NCBI GenBank assembly: GCA_002492075.1
Contig: DKXD01000190.1
Coordinates: forward strand, 6,116-12,099
DNA: 5,984 bases
Reading direction: 5' to 3'
Origin: Ruminococcaceae bacterium UBA7135
GTDB taxonomy: Bacteria > Bacillota > Clostridia > Oscillospirales > Ruminococcaceae
Below the pieces are notes generated by a model. It saw only the letters and a program-made list of their open reading frames with translations. It searched no databases and was not told where the DNA came from. Position numbers and translations under genes: made by a program. Every line of letters begins with the position of its first letter. Within the stretch, counting starts at the first letter, position 1. Shown piece by piece: positions 1 to 5,984 of the stretch.

Positions 1-184
1 ACTTCTCCCCTACCTCAACTCCGTCAATATTAAAAAGTCCCAGCTTTTGCATATTCGGAACATTCAGATGACCCGTATTGAAACAGGAGCGCAGAGTATT
101 AGCCCCCTTGTCGCCGAAATCTGCGGCATCGGGCATTTCACCAACTCCGAAGCTATCCAGAACTATCAAGAAAACTCGTTTCAT
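1..184 (-). CDS. deoB: Phosphopentomutase DeoB, N-terminal 61 codons (cut by left edge)
   Basis: Phosphopentomutase interconverts ribose or deoxyribose 1-phosphate and the 5-phosphate in the cytoplasm, linking nucleoside phosphorylases to pentose metabolism and, for deoxyribose, to DeoC. The frame begins MKRVFLIVLDSFGVGEMPDA and continues ADFGDKGANTL, the characteristic start of the bacterial DeoB family (alkaline phosphatase superfamily). Asp10 corresponds to the metal ligand Asp13 of the Bacillus cereus enzyme. The phosphorylated threonine and the remaining metal ligands would lie beyond the window, so activity cannot be judged. The family is usually about 390-400 residues, so roughly 15 percent is visible. 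The ATG directly follows the TAA of the upstream gene with no gap and has a good ribosome binding site (AGAAGGTGA), so the start is secure. Placement downstream of deoC supports a deoxynucleoside catabolic role. Identification is confident despite truncation. Confidence 0.95.
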   Translation of the reverse strand, partial: MKRVFLIVLDSFGVGEMPDAADFGDKGANTLRSCFNTGHLNVPNMQKLGLFNIDGVEVGEK

Positions 185-646
185 TTATTCACCTTCTTTA
201 TCCAAAAAGCGGTATTTCAGCCTTTCGGCAATTATATATGTTGCCTCATAACCGTTGTCAAACGGATAACGCTCTGTGTAGGTTTTCGGGTCGAAGTTTT
301 CGCAGTCCGCCCAGACAATCAGACGATCATCGCGGGTCTTGCCTAGAAGATCGGTGCGAAACATCAAGGTTGCTCCGAAAATATCGCAGAAGTAACTCTC
401 CCGAAAGCCGGTTATATTACATCGCCGCACGCCTGAAAAGAACAACTCCAACGGTTTTCCCCATTGACTGTGTACGATCAAAGAAACCGTATGTTCGTCG
501 GAAGTTCCGTCGCCCATAGCTCCTTTTGCGTCAACAAACGAGCCGCTCTCATAGCTTATTGATACGATACAGCTGTCGTGAAATCCGCCATAATCGCTCA
601 TCAGTTTTTCGATCACGGCATTGTCCGTGACCTCAGTCCACATCAT
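185..646 (-). CDS. Uncharacterised 153-residue protein between deoC and deoB
   Basis: I cannot assign a function. The protein is soluble-looking, with no signal peptide or membrane segment, and appears rich in beta strands. It resembles a family of small hypothetical proteins of Clostridia as I remember it, with an N-terminal DYGGFHDSCI stretch (residues 18-27), then an SYESGSFVD-like strand, a central PLELFFSGV segment (65-73), and a C-terminal TYIIAERLKYRF segment. The FHD(S/A) opening is reminiscent of some small immunity-type or YxiG-like proteins, but that likeness is loose. Two adjacent ATG codons could start it: 646-644 is 5 nt and 643-641 is 8 nt after an AAAGGA motif. It overlaps the deoC end by 14 bp, and its TAA touches the deoB ATG. 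Such tight packing implies co-expression with deoxyribose catabolism, though not necessarily a role in it. That it is a real gene is well supported by coupling, ribosome binding site and remembered family likeness. Confidence 0.8.
   Translation of the reverse strand: MMWTEVTDNAVIEKLMSDYGGFHDSCIVSISYESGSFVDAKGAMGDGTSDEHTVSLIVHSQWGKPLELFFSGVRRCNITGFRESYFCDIFGATLMFRTDLLGKTRDDRLIVWADCENFDPKTYTERYPFDNGYEATYIIAERLKYRFLDKEGE
189..197 (-). promoter_or_regulatory. Ribosome binding site of deoB
   Basis: On the minus strand the sequence reads AGAAGGTGA, close to the anti-Shine-Dalgarno complement, with its GG core about 7 nt before the deoB ATG. It lies within the last codons (Lys-Glu-Gly-Glu) of the upstream gene. 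Translation of deoB could therefore be coupled to termination of that gene while still having its own entry site. Confidence 0.75.
231..261 (-). promoter_or_regulatory. Possible internal sigma-A-type promoter ahead of deoB
   Basis: On the minus strand a perfect -35 hexamer TTGACA (261-256) is followed by TATATAAT (238-231). This offers TATATA at a 17-nt spacing or TATAAT at 19 nt. Transcription would start near 224, leaving a leader of about 40 nt before the deoB ATG, which includes its ribosome binding site. The element lies inside the coding sequence of the 153-residue protein, where it encodes residues around FDNGYEATYII, so the match may be a by-product of coding constraint. Tentative. 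Confidence 0.3.
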
Positions 647-1292
647 CTTGTTCCTTTAATTGCTTAACGGCTGAGCTTGTTCCGATACGTTCACAGCCCT
701 CTTTCAAGAACATCTCAAGATCGGCTTTGGTTTTCACACCGCCCGCCGCTTTGATTTTCACATTCTCTCCGATATGCTGTTTAAACAGTCTGATATCATC
801 GATATTTGCTCCGCCTGTGCCAAATCCCGTCGAGGTTTTTATAAAATCCGCGCCGCCATTCGTTACACATTTGCAAAGCTCTGTCTTCTCCTGTTCGGTA
901 AGATAACATGTTTCAATTATCACCTTAAGTATCTTTTCGCCGCAAGCCGCTTTAACGTCAGAAATCTCGCTTTGGATATCGTGAAATCTGCCATCCTTGA
1001 CCCAACCGAGATTTATGACCATATCTATCTCATCAGCGCCGTTTTGTATTGCGTCCCGCGCTTCAAAGCACTTCACGGCGGTCGTGGAATATCCGAATGG
1101 AAAGCCGATCACCGTACAGATATTCAGCTTTGGAAACTTTTCGTGCGCGAACGCGACATAACTTGCCGGTATGCATACGCTCGCCGTTTGATACAAAAGC
1201 GCTTCCTCGCATAGAGCCGCTATCTGTTCGGAGGTCGCGGTCGCTTTAAGCAGCGTGTGATCTATATGCGGAAATATCTCGGAATTGTTCAT
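633..1292 (-). CDS. deoC: Deoxyribose-phosphate aldolase DeoC
   Basis: This class I aldolase reversibly cleaves 2-deoxyribose 5-phosphate into acetaldehyde and glyceraldehyde 3-phosphate, the last step of deoxynucleoside breakdown in the cytoplasm. The 219-residue length is typical of the shorter bacterial DeoC type. The TIM-barrel hallmarks are present: IDHTLLKATAT near the start (10-20), VIGFPFGYSTTAVK (61-74), GADEIDMVIN (85-94) with Asp90 as proton-relay acid, FIKTSTGF (150-157) with Lys152 as Schiff-base lysine, and IKAAGGVK (180-187) with Lys181 as second active-site lysine. The catalytic set looks complete. The ATG start is fixed by AAGGAG 6 nt upstream, which overlaps the stop codon of the glycosidase gene; the gap to that gene is only 10 bp. 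Its 3' end overlaps the next gene by 14 bp. With deoB two genes downstream, it forms a split deoC-deoB catabolic pair. Confidence 0.97.
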   Translation of the reverse strand: MNNSEIFPHIDHTLLKATATSEQIAALCEEALLYQTASVCIPASYVAFAHEKFPKLNICTVIGFPFGYSTTAVKCFEARDAIQNGADEIDMVINLGWVKDGRFHDIQSEISDVKAACGEKILKVIIETCYLTEQEKTELCKCVTNGGADFIKTSTGFGTGGANIDDIRLFKQHIGENVKIKAAGGVKTKADLEMFLKEGCERIGTSSAVKQLKEQDDVD

Positions 1293-1298
1293 GAGCTT

Positions 1299-1304
1299 CT
1301 CCTT
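1299..1304 (-). promoter_or_regulatory. Ribosome binding site of deoC
   Basis: AAGGAG on the minus strand ends 6 nt before the deoC ATG and shares bases with the TAA stop of the upstream glycosidase gene. This supports translational coupling and leaves no room for a terminator between the two genes. Confidence 0.8.
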
Positions 1305-4083
1305 ATTTGTAGAACTTAAATGATTTCAAGCTTAGCATACCGCCTGCCGAAAAAATCAAATCAAAATTTCCTATAGGCATATTGACGCTTTCGGTGAATG
1401 TTTCAAATCGTTCAAGACTACCCGTCTGCGGTATCTTGATACGAGCGTATTCAATGCCGTTTGTGCCGCTTATAACGACTTCCGTTGCGGTCATGGGATT
1501 AGACGCCGTGACCTCAACGGTTGTTTCGCCATTTAAACGGCAGTTTTCGTAAGTTATACTGCTTTCGGGATCATCGAGAAGTGCGTATTCCTGCATATCT
1601 TTAGTAGTTTGGAACACAACGCCGATATAGCGCCATGAGGCGGCAGCGGGTATCGGTTTGGTAACGTCAAGACCCGTATACGGCTCGCCGTTTATTGTTA
1701 TTTCGGCAGTACGGCGGATATCCTCGGACGATGCTCCTATTTGAATCTCATAGGTACCGCTCCAAAGCCTGCGACTGTTCGTATTTGTATCCCAAAACGA
1801 TAAGTCATCAACATCAAACGACAGCTTAACGGATGTTGTCATACCCTTTTCTACGTGCAATCTGCGAAACGCCTTAAGCTCCTTTTTAGGCACGGAACTC
1901 GAAAAGCTTGGCGATTTTACGTAAAGCTGCACCACCTCATCCGAATCAAATATCCCTATGTTGCTTACCTCAAACGAGACCTCAACACGTTCGCCGCCGG
2001 AAAATGACGTTTTATTTATCAATGGCTCGCTGTAATTAAACGTGGTGTATGTCAGTCCGTGTCCAAACGAGAACAGCGGATCGCCGTTGTAATAGCGATA
2101 GGTGCTTTCCGTGCGGATTATGTTGTAATCCTTGATATCCCCAAGCTCTTGTTCGGAGGAATACCATGTAATCGGGCATCTGCCGGCTGGAGAAATTTTC
2201 CCAAACAGCGTTTTGGCAACAGCCGTACCCATTTGCGGTCCCGCATGAGATGTGTGCAGCACAGTGCTGTATTCATCGCCGATAGCATACGGAAATCCCG
2301 AAACCATTACGATAACGGCATTTTCTTTTATCTTAAGCACTTCCTCGGCTATTTGACGCTGTTTTTCGGGGATCAGCAGCGACTTTCTGTCGCAGGTCTC
2401 GCGCGCGCCTATCTGAGGATAATTGCCGCAGAAAACTATTGCGTTCTGTGTTTCAGTCACGATACGGCGAATACGGTCGATACCCGATGAGAACACCTCA
2501 AGATTGAAAAAAGAACTGCTCTGCGATTTTATTTTATCGGAAATCGTTATGCTTTTATCCTCATTTATATTCAAGAAACGCCCAAGCCGATTTTTAAGCA
2601 ATACTTTGTTGCCTTGACTCTCCATAAAGAACTTTTCTTTGACGCTCCAGCCATACGGAACGTCCGAAACGAACTTCATAACTCCGCAGTCCGAAAGAAA
2701 TTTCCCGTTGTATTTGGATCTGAACGAGACCGCACCCTCACCCCACTCGAACAATTCAAGCAAGCATTGCTCGCTGAGCCGCGGAGTACCGCAGACAAAA
2801 GAACCGTCATCGGTCACCTCAAAGTAAAAGCCCGTTTGAGCGTTTCTCAAAGCAATAACATCGTTACCCGATTCATAGCTTAGATTTTCTCTGCCCACAA
2901 GCGCGGTCAAGCCGTCAAGAATGGTGGGATCCTTTTCCGAGCTGCCTGTATACCAGTCGCGGAAATTCATATCTGCATGAACACCGATAACCGAATATCG
3001 CTCCTTTGTGTCAAGCGGCAAAATGCCGCGTTTATTTCGCAGCAGCGTAATAGATTCCTCGGCGGCACACAAAGCGGTATTTTTACTTGCATCGCAGCAT
3101 AACAGCTTCTTGGGAATATCATCATAAGCACAGTATCCGTCAAACTCTCCCAACAAGAAACGAGCTTTCAGCACACCAAAAATTGCATTGTCAATATCAC
3201 TTTCGGATATTAGACCGCGTTCGAGCGCTTCCTTTGCAGCCGCTTCAACAACATCACGCGCATCATTTATGAGGTCGGCTCCGCGATTTTTGTATGTTCT
3301 CGCCAAAGCGTCCGCATGACAAACATCCGTTTTATGACGGGTCACATTTTCAACAAAATCCCACAAATCGGTTATTGAGAACAGCATACCGTTATCCTTT
3401 AGCCTGCTGACATCCGAATTGCACATACCCTCAACGCCGTTTACCTCGCTGTACGCAGTCATTACGCATTTCGCGCCGCCGTTTTTTATAGGCATTTCAA
3501 ACGCCTTTAGGTAATAATCATACTTCAGCACATTGGGTACGGAAGAATTGTCGCAAGTCCTGTTCTCCTCGTGATTATTCGCGTAAAAATGTTTCAACGT
3601 GGGAATAACGCAGGCATGCTTTTTATCCGTACCGTACATTCCTTTTGTATGCGCCGCCGACAAAGTACCGGTAAGGAACGGATCCTCACCGTAACCCTCC
3701 TCGGTGCGTCCCCAGCGCGGATCACGTTCAAGATCTACGGTAGGCGCCCACAAAAAGAGCGTAGACTTCCTCTCTTTGTTGTAAATTCGAGCTTCATTTC
3801 CCGTAATGACCCCTATCTCATGCATAAGGTCGGGGTCGAATGACGCAGCAAGACCAAAAGGCTCCGGAAACACGGTTGTCGGCGCTTCGCCGAAATCGCC
3901 GCGGCAAACCAGACCGCGCGCCGCTTCTGTGCCGATAGAACAAGCGTTTATGCCAAGCCGAGGTATCGCCTGCTGATTTGATGAGATCAGAAGGATCTTT
4001 TCATCAAGAGTAAGCTCCTTTAACAATGCGTTTACACGCTCGTCAACAGGCAGTGAGGTGTCTTGAAACTTGAACTCATGCAT
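1303..4083 (-). CDS. Glycoside hydrolase family 3 (beta-glucosidase/beta-xylosidase-like) with beta-trefoil insert and CBM6-like tail
   Basis: This is probably an intracellular exo-acting beta-glycosidase that removes terminal glucose or xylose from short oligosaccharides; the substrate cannot be read from sequence. The GH3 N-terminal barrel spans about residues 10-320, with GTEAARGL (51-58), WAPTVDLERDPRWGR (112-126), LKHF (163-166), VMTAYSEVNG (207-216), and the nucleophile loop SITDLWD with Asp239 as likely nucleophile. The GH3 C-terminal domain starts near 330 (EESITLLRN, 342-350) and resumes at about 535-640, with GARETCDR (559-566), where Glu562 is a candidate acid/base. Between them, residues about 405-535 resemble a fascin-like beta-trefoil (ALRNAQTGFYF, FRSKYNGKFLS, LLKNRLGRFLN repeats). 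An Fn3-like domain follows (about 690-790), then a CBM6-like sandwich (about 800-926). No signal peptide is seen. AAAGGAG 8 nt before the ATG supports the start. It lies 26 bp after the U32 gene and 10 bp before deoC. Confidence 0.93.
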   Translation of the reverse strand: MHEFKFQDTSLPVDERVNALLKELTLDEKILLISSNQQAIPRLGINACSIGTEAARGLVCRGDFGEAPTTVFPEPFGLAASFDPDLMHEIGVITGNEARIYNKERKSTLFLWAPTVDLERDPRWGRTEEGYGEDPFLTGTLSAAHTKGMYGTDKKHACVIPTLKHFYANNHEENRTCDNSSVPNVLKYDYYLKAFEMPIKNGGAKCVMTAYSEVNGVEGMCNSDVSRLKDNGMLFSITDLWDFVENVTRHKTDVCHADALARTYKNRGADLINDARDVVEAAAKEALERGLISESDIDNAIFGVLKARFLLGEFDGYCAYDDIPKKLLCCDASKNTALCAAEESITLLRNKRGILPLDTKERYSVIGVHADMNFRDWYTGSSEKDPTILDGLTALVGRENLSYESGNDVIALRNAQTGFYFEVTDDGSFVCGTPRLSEQCLLELFEWGEGAVSFRSKYNGKFLSDCGVMKFVSDVPYGWSVKEKFFMESQGNKVLLKNRLGRFLNINEDKSITISDKIKSQSSSFFNLEVFSSGIDRIRRIVTETQNAIVFCGNYPQIGARETCDRKSLLIPEKQRQIAEEVLKIKENAVIVMVSGFPYAIGDEYSTVLHTSHAGPQMGTAVAKTLFGKISPAGRCPITWYSSEQELGDIKDYNIIRTESTYRYYNGDPLFSFGHGLTYTTFNYSEPLINKTSFSGGERVEVSFEVSNIGIFDSDEVVQLYVKSPSFSSSVPKKELKAFRRLHVEKGMTTSVKLSFDVDDLSFWDTNTNSRRLWSGTYEIQIGASSEDIRRTAEITINGEPYTGLDVTKPIPAAASWRYIGVVFQTTKDMQEYALLDDPESSITYENCRLNGETTVEVTASNPMTATEVVISGTNGIEYARIKIPQTGSLERFETFTESVNMPIGNFDLIFSAGGMLSLKSFKFYK

Positions 4084-4091
4084 TTGCGTAA

Positions 4092-4098
4092 CTCCTTT
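4092..4098 (-). promoter_or_regulatory. Ribosome binding site of the glycosidase gene
   Basis: AAAGGAG on the minus strand lies 8 nt before the ATG at 4083. It sits in the 26-bp gap after the U32 gene, which holds no hairpin or T-run terminator and is too short for a separate promoter, suggesting read-through from upstream. Confidence 0.8.
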
Positions 4099-4109
4099 CG
4101 GTCGAGTGA

Positions 4110-5372
4110 TTAGGTAACGACCCTTTTTCTCAAAAGCGAGTGCGGGGGAACTTCAATATCTGTAAGTATAGATACCTTTCTCATAGCGTGACGCGCAGCG
4201 TCAATCTCTTCCCCGTTTTCATCAAACATCTTTTCCGAAATGAGCTTTATAGGCTCTCTTTGCGGAGCGAGTATCTCCAATTCATCGGAAAGAGTAAAGA
4301 AATTCCGCGTCGTTAAGTGCATAACTCCGTTTTCGCAATTATCGATCGTCGCCACAAAATCATATTCGCGGATATATCCGCTGTCCTTTAGGTATTGTCC
4401 GCCGTTGGTGACTTCATTCGGGTTCTGACTACTGCTGCCCTCATTTGGGTGACCGTAAAAGAAACCCGTGCAATAAGGCCGGTGGCTTATTTTTTCAACC
4501 TCTTCCAATACCCAGCTCGGCGATGTCTTTCCATTCAAAGCGCAGTCAAGTGCCGTTCGGTACGCGTTAGTTGTAAGTGCGGTATAGTACGCGGATTTGG
4601 CTCTCCCCTCGATTTTAAAGCTGTATACGCCCGCTTCAAGAAGATCGTCCAGATGCTCTATCATACACATATCCCGCGAATTGAGGATATACGAACCGCG
4701 CTCGTCCTCAAAAACCCTAAAGAATTGACCGGGGCGCGTTTCCTCCATAAGATAATACTCCCAGCGGCAAGGCTGGGCGCACTCTCCGCGGTTTGCGTTT
4801 CTGCCCGTAAGATACTCAGAAATAAGGCAGCGCCCCGAAAAGCTTACGCACATCGCTCCGTGAACAAATACTTCGATCTCCATATCCTCGGGAATGTTTT
4901 GGCGAATAGTCTTTATGCTGTTAAGATCAACTTCACGCGCCAAAACCACGCGTTTTACGCCCATTTTGTACAGCTCTGACGCGGTTCGCCAATTCACGAC
5001 GCCCGTTTGTGTTGAAGCGTGTATTTCCAATCCGGGCGCGTATTCCTTGATCATCGCGATAACCCCGATATCGGCGGCTATCACAGCGTCCACTCCCGCT
5101 CTTTGAGCGTCCGCTATAAACTCGGGAAACGTATCTAACTCGCCGTTTAGTGGGACCGTGTTACAGGTGATGTAGACTTTAACGCCTCTTTCATGCGCCG
5201 CCTGCACGGCTGTAACCAGTTCCTCCTCGGTGAAATTCTTCGCTCCCGACCTCATTCCGAATGTCTTTCCCGCAAGATATACGGCGTCAGCCCCGAAATC
5301 CAAAGCGGATATCAGGCTCTCCATATCTCCCGTCGGAGAGAGCAGTTCGACTTTTTTCTCATTATTGCTCAT
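4110..5372 (-). CDS. trhP: U32-family protein, TrhP/YrrO-type tRNA U34 hydroxylation factor
   Basis: Members of this U32 subgroup (E. coli TrhP/YegQ, B. subtilis TrhP2/YrrO) are annotated as peptidases, but they are needed for prephenate-dependent hydroxylation of wobble uridine (ho5U) in tRNA. The 420-residue protein opens with VELLSPTGDMESL (8-20) and carries the U32 signature EVFVHGAMCVSFSGRCLIS (167-185), then NRGECAQPCRW (194-204). Cys175, Cys182, Cys198 and Cys202 form the spaced set expected for an iron-sulfur cluster. SFKIEGRAKS (251-260) and the C-terminal RKVSILTD segment also fit. The frame is open up to 5468, but conserved sequence begins just after the ATG at 5372, which I take as the start. 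It overlaps the mltG stop by 11 bp and has only a weak GCGGA ahead of it, so translation is probably coupled. The mltG neighbour matches the Firmicute yrrL-yrrO neighbourhood. The TrhP subgroup is an inference; the U32 family is certain. Confidence 0.92.
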   Translation of the reverse strand: MSNNEKKVELLSPTGDMESLISALDFGADAVYLAGKTFGMRSGAKNFTEEELVTAVQAAHERGVKVYITCNTVPLNGELDTFPEFIADAQRAGVDAVIAADIGVIAMIKEYAPGLEIHASTQTGVVNWRTASELYKMGVKRVVLAREVDLNSIKTIRQNIPEDMEIEVFVHGAMCVSFSGRCLISEYLTGRNANRGECAQPCRWEYYLMEETRPGQFFRVFEDERGSYILNSRDMCMIEHLDDLLEAGVYSFKIEGRAKSAYYTALTTNAYRTALDCALNGKTSPSWVLEEVEKISHRPYCTGFFYGHPNEGSSSQNPNEVTNGGQYLKDSGYIREYDFVATIDNCENGVMHLTTRNFFTLSDELEILAPQREPIKLISEKMFDENGEEIDAARHAMRKVSILTDIEVPPHSLLRKRVVT

Positions 5373-5984
5373 TGTTGCTTTGTCCGCTTTCTTCGTCTGC
5401 ATGCAGATCGGCGTCAATAATATTCTGCTCGTGTTGTTCCAGAGTTTCTGCCCAGTAGAACGTGCCATCGCGAGCCGCGAGAAAATAATAATAATTTGTG
5501 TCGTCCGGATAAAGCGCGGCGTTTATTGCCTCCAAACCGGGATTACATACCGCGCCGACAGGAAGCCCGACGCAGGTATCGGTATCGTATGCCGCCTCTA
5601 TCTTCTGCATCTGCGCCTTATTTGAAGCGTTAGTTCGCGGTCTGATCGTTTCAGTAATATAGGTATATGTGGTATCGGACTGCAAATTCGGGAAAGTTTC
5701 CATATCGTTCAGTCTGTTGTGGAATACGGAAGATATCATCGCCATATTTTCGCTGTTCGTACCCTCGCGCTGTATAAGCGACGCCAGTATAACTGTCTGA
5801 TCAAGCGTCATGCCAAGCTCTTTCATACGCGCTTTCATCTTTTTGGTTATGCGATCTTCAAAGTTATCCATCATCTTGTCGGCAGCCTGTTTCGCCCAAG
5901 TACTCGTATTGTAATTGGGATCCTTTTTAAGATAATCGACAACATAAAACTCATACGTATCCGGAAACAAATATCCCTCCAACA
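5362..5984 (-). CDS. mltG: Endolytic transglycosylase MltG, C-terminal part (cut by right edge)
   Basis: MltG (YceG-like) is a membrane-anchored lytic transglycosylase that cleaves nascent peptidoglycan strands at the outer face of the cytoplasmic membrane and is thought to terminate glycan elongation. About 207 residues are visible. Family motifs in order are LEGYLFPDTYEF at the edge, ILASLIQREG, where the Glu about 73 residues in is the catalytic one, SSVFHNRLN, LQSDTTYTYI, VGLPVGAVCNPGLEAI, and YYYFLAARDGTFYWAETLEQHEQN. The frame stays open to the window edge. The first start-like codon there (TTG) encodes the Leu of the conserved LEGYLFPDTY motif and is internal, so the transmembrane anchor and LysM-like N-terminal region lie outside the window. 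The protein ends with a short acidic, Asn/Gln-rich tail. Its 3' end overlaps the U32 gene by 11 bp. Confidence 0.95.
   Translation of the reverse strand, partial: LEGYLFPDTYEFYVVDYLKKDPNYNTSTWAKQAADKMMDNFEDRITKKMKARMKELGMTLDQTVILASLIQREGTNSENMAMISSVFHNRLNDMETFPNLQSDTTYTYITETIRPRTNASNKAQMQKIEAAYDTDTCVGLPVGAVCNPGLEAINAALYPDDTNYYYFLAARDGTFYWAETLEQHEQNIIDADLHADEESGQSNNEQ

Noticed and set aside
47..519. Plus-strand open frames at the left end
   Set aside because: They run antisense to deoB and the 153-residue gene, both of which have good starts, ribosome binding sites and family likeness; no support for genes on this strand.
774..1214. A 146-codon open frame on the plus strand
   Set aside because: It is antisense to deoC, whose active-site motifs are intact, and its Arg/Cys-rich translation is typical of a reverse-frame artefact.
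4084..4109. Possible terminator or promoter in the largest intergenic gap
   Set aside because: Only 26 bp, with no stem-loop plus T-run and most of it taken by the ribosome binding site of the glycosidase gene.
4395..4979. A 194-codon open frame on the plus strand
   Set aside because: It lies wholly antisense to the well-conserved U32 gene, its translation resembles no known protein, and it has no convincing ribosome binding site; it is a shadow of the real frame.
5373..5468. Upstream extension of the U32 gene to an ATG at 5468
   Set aside because: The extra 32 residues lie inside the conserved end of mltG and do not match the U32 family, where homologues begin just before the ELLSPTGD motif; the ATG at 5372 fits.
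5980..5982. TTG as the start of the mltG fragment
   Set aside because: This codon encodes the Leu of the conserved LEGYLFPDTY motif in the middle of MltG; the gene continues beyond the window edge.
1..5984. CRISPR arrays, tRNA/rRNA genes, insertion sequences or long direct repeats
   Set aside because: Reading both strands by eye gave no regular repeat-spacer pattern, no RNA gene landmarks and no transposase motifs; the window is filled by six ordinary coding regions.

Overview
All coding capacity in this window lies on the minus strand. Six genes are packed with almost no intergenic space, and the larger open frames on the plus strand are antisense shadows. The protein families, the AGGAG-type ribosome binding sites and the moderate GC suggest a member of the Clostridia (Bacillota), probably a gut or rumen relative of Ruminococcaceae/Lachnospiraceae. 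This is inferred from gene content; no 16S rRNA gene is present. There is no sign of mobile elements, phage, CRISPR or RNA genes.

In the direction of transcription (high to low coordinates) the genes are as follows. (1) The C-terminal part of MltG, an endolytic murein transglycosylase, cut by the right edge. (2) A 420-residue U32-family protein of the TrhP/YrrO type, a tRNA U34 hydroxylation factor, overlapping mltG by 11 bp. (3) After 26 bp, a 926-residue family 3 glycoside hydrolase. It has a beta-trefoil (fascin-like) module inserted in its C-terminal catalytic domain, an Fn3-like domain and a CBM6-like tail, and no signal peptide. (4) After 10 bp, deoC, deoxyribose-phosphate aldolase. (5) Overlapping deoC by 14 bp, an uncharacterised 153-residue protein. 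(6) Abutting that gene with no gap, the first 61 codons of deoB, phosphopentomutase, cut by the left edge.

The best-understood functional unit is deoC plus deoB. DeoB converts (deoxy)ribose 1-phosphate to the 5-phosphate, and DeoC splits deoxyribose 5-phosphate into acetaldehyde and glyceraldehyde 3-phosphate, which is the core of deoxynucleoside salvage and catabolism. The 153-residue protein lies between them and is tightly coupled to both. The mltG-trhP pair matches a recurrent Firmicute neighbourhood (Bacillus subtilis yrrL-yrrM-yrrN-yrrO). The glycosidase joins the two blocks. No terminator was seen in any gap, so one long transcript is possible, perhaps helped by an internal promoter-like sequence just upstream of deoB.

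I do not see a clearly new multi-gene system. The points most worth a second look are the small protein between deoC and deoB, the unusual architecture and nucleophile-loop sequence of the glycosidase, and the possible deoB promoter embedded in coding sequence.
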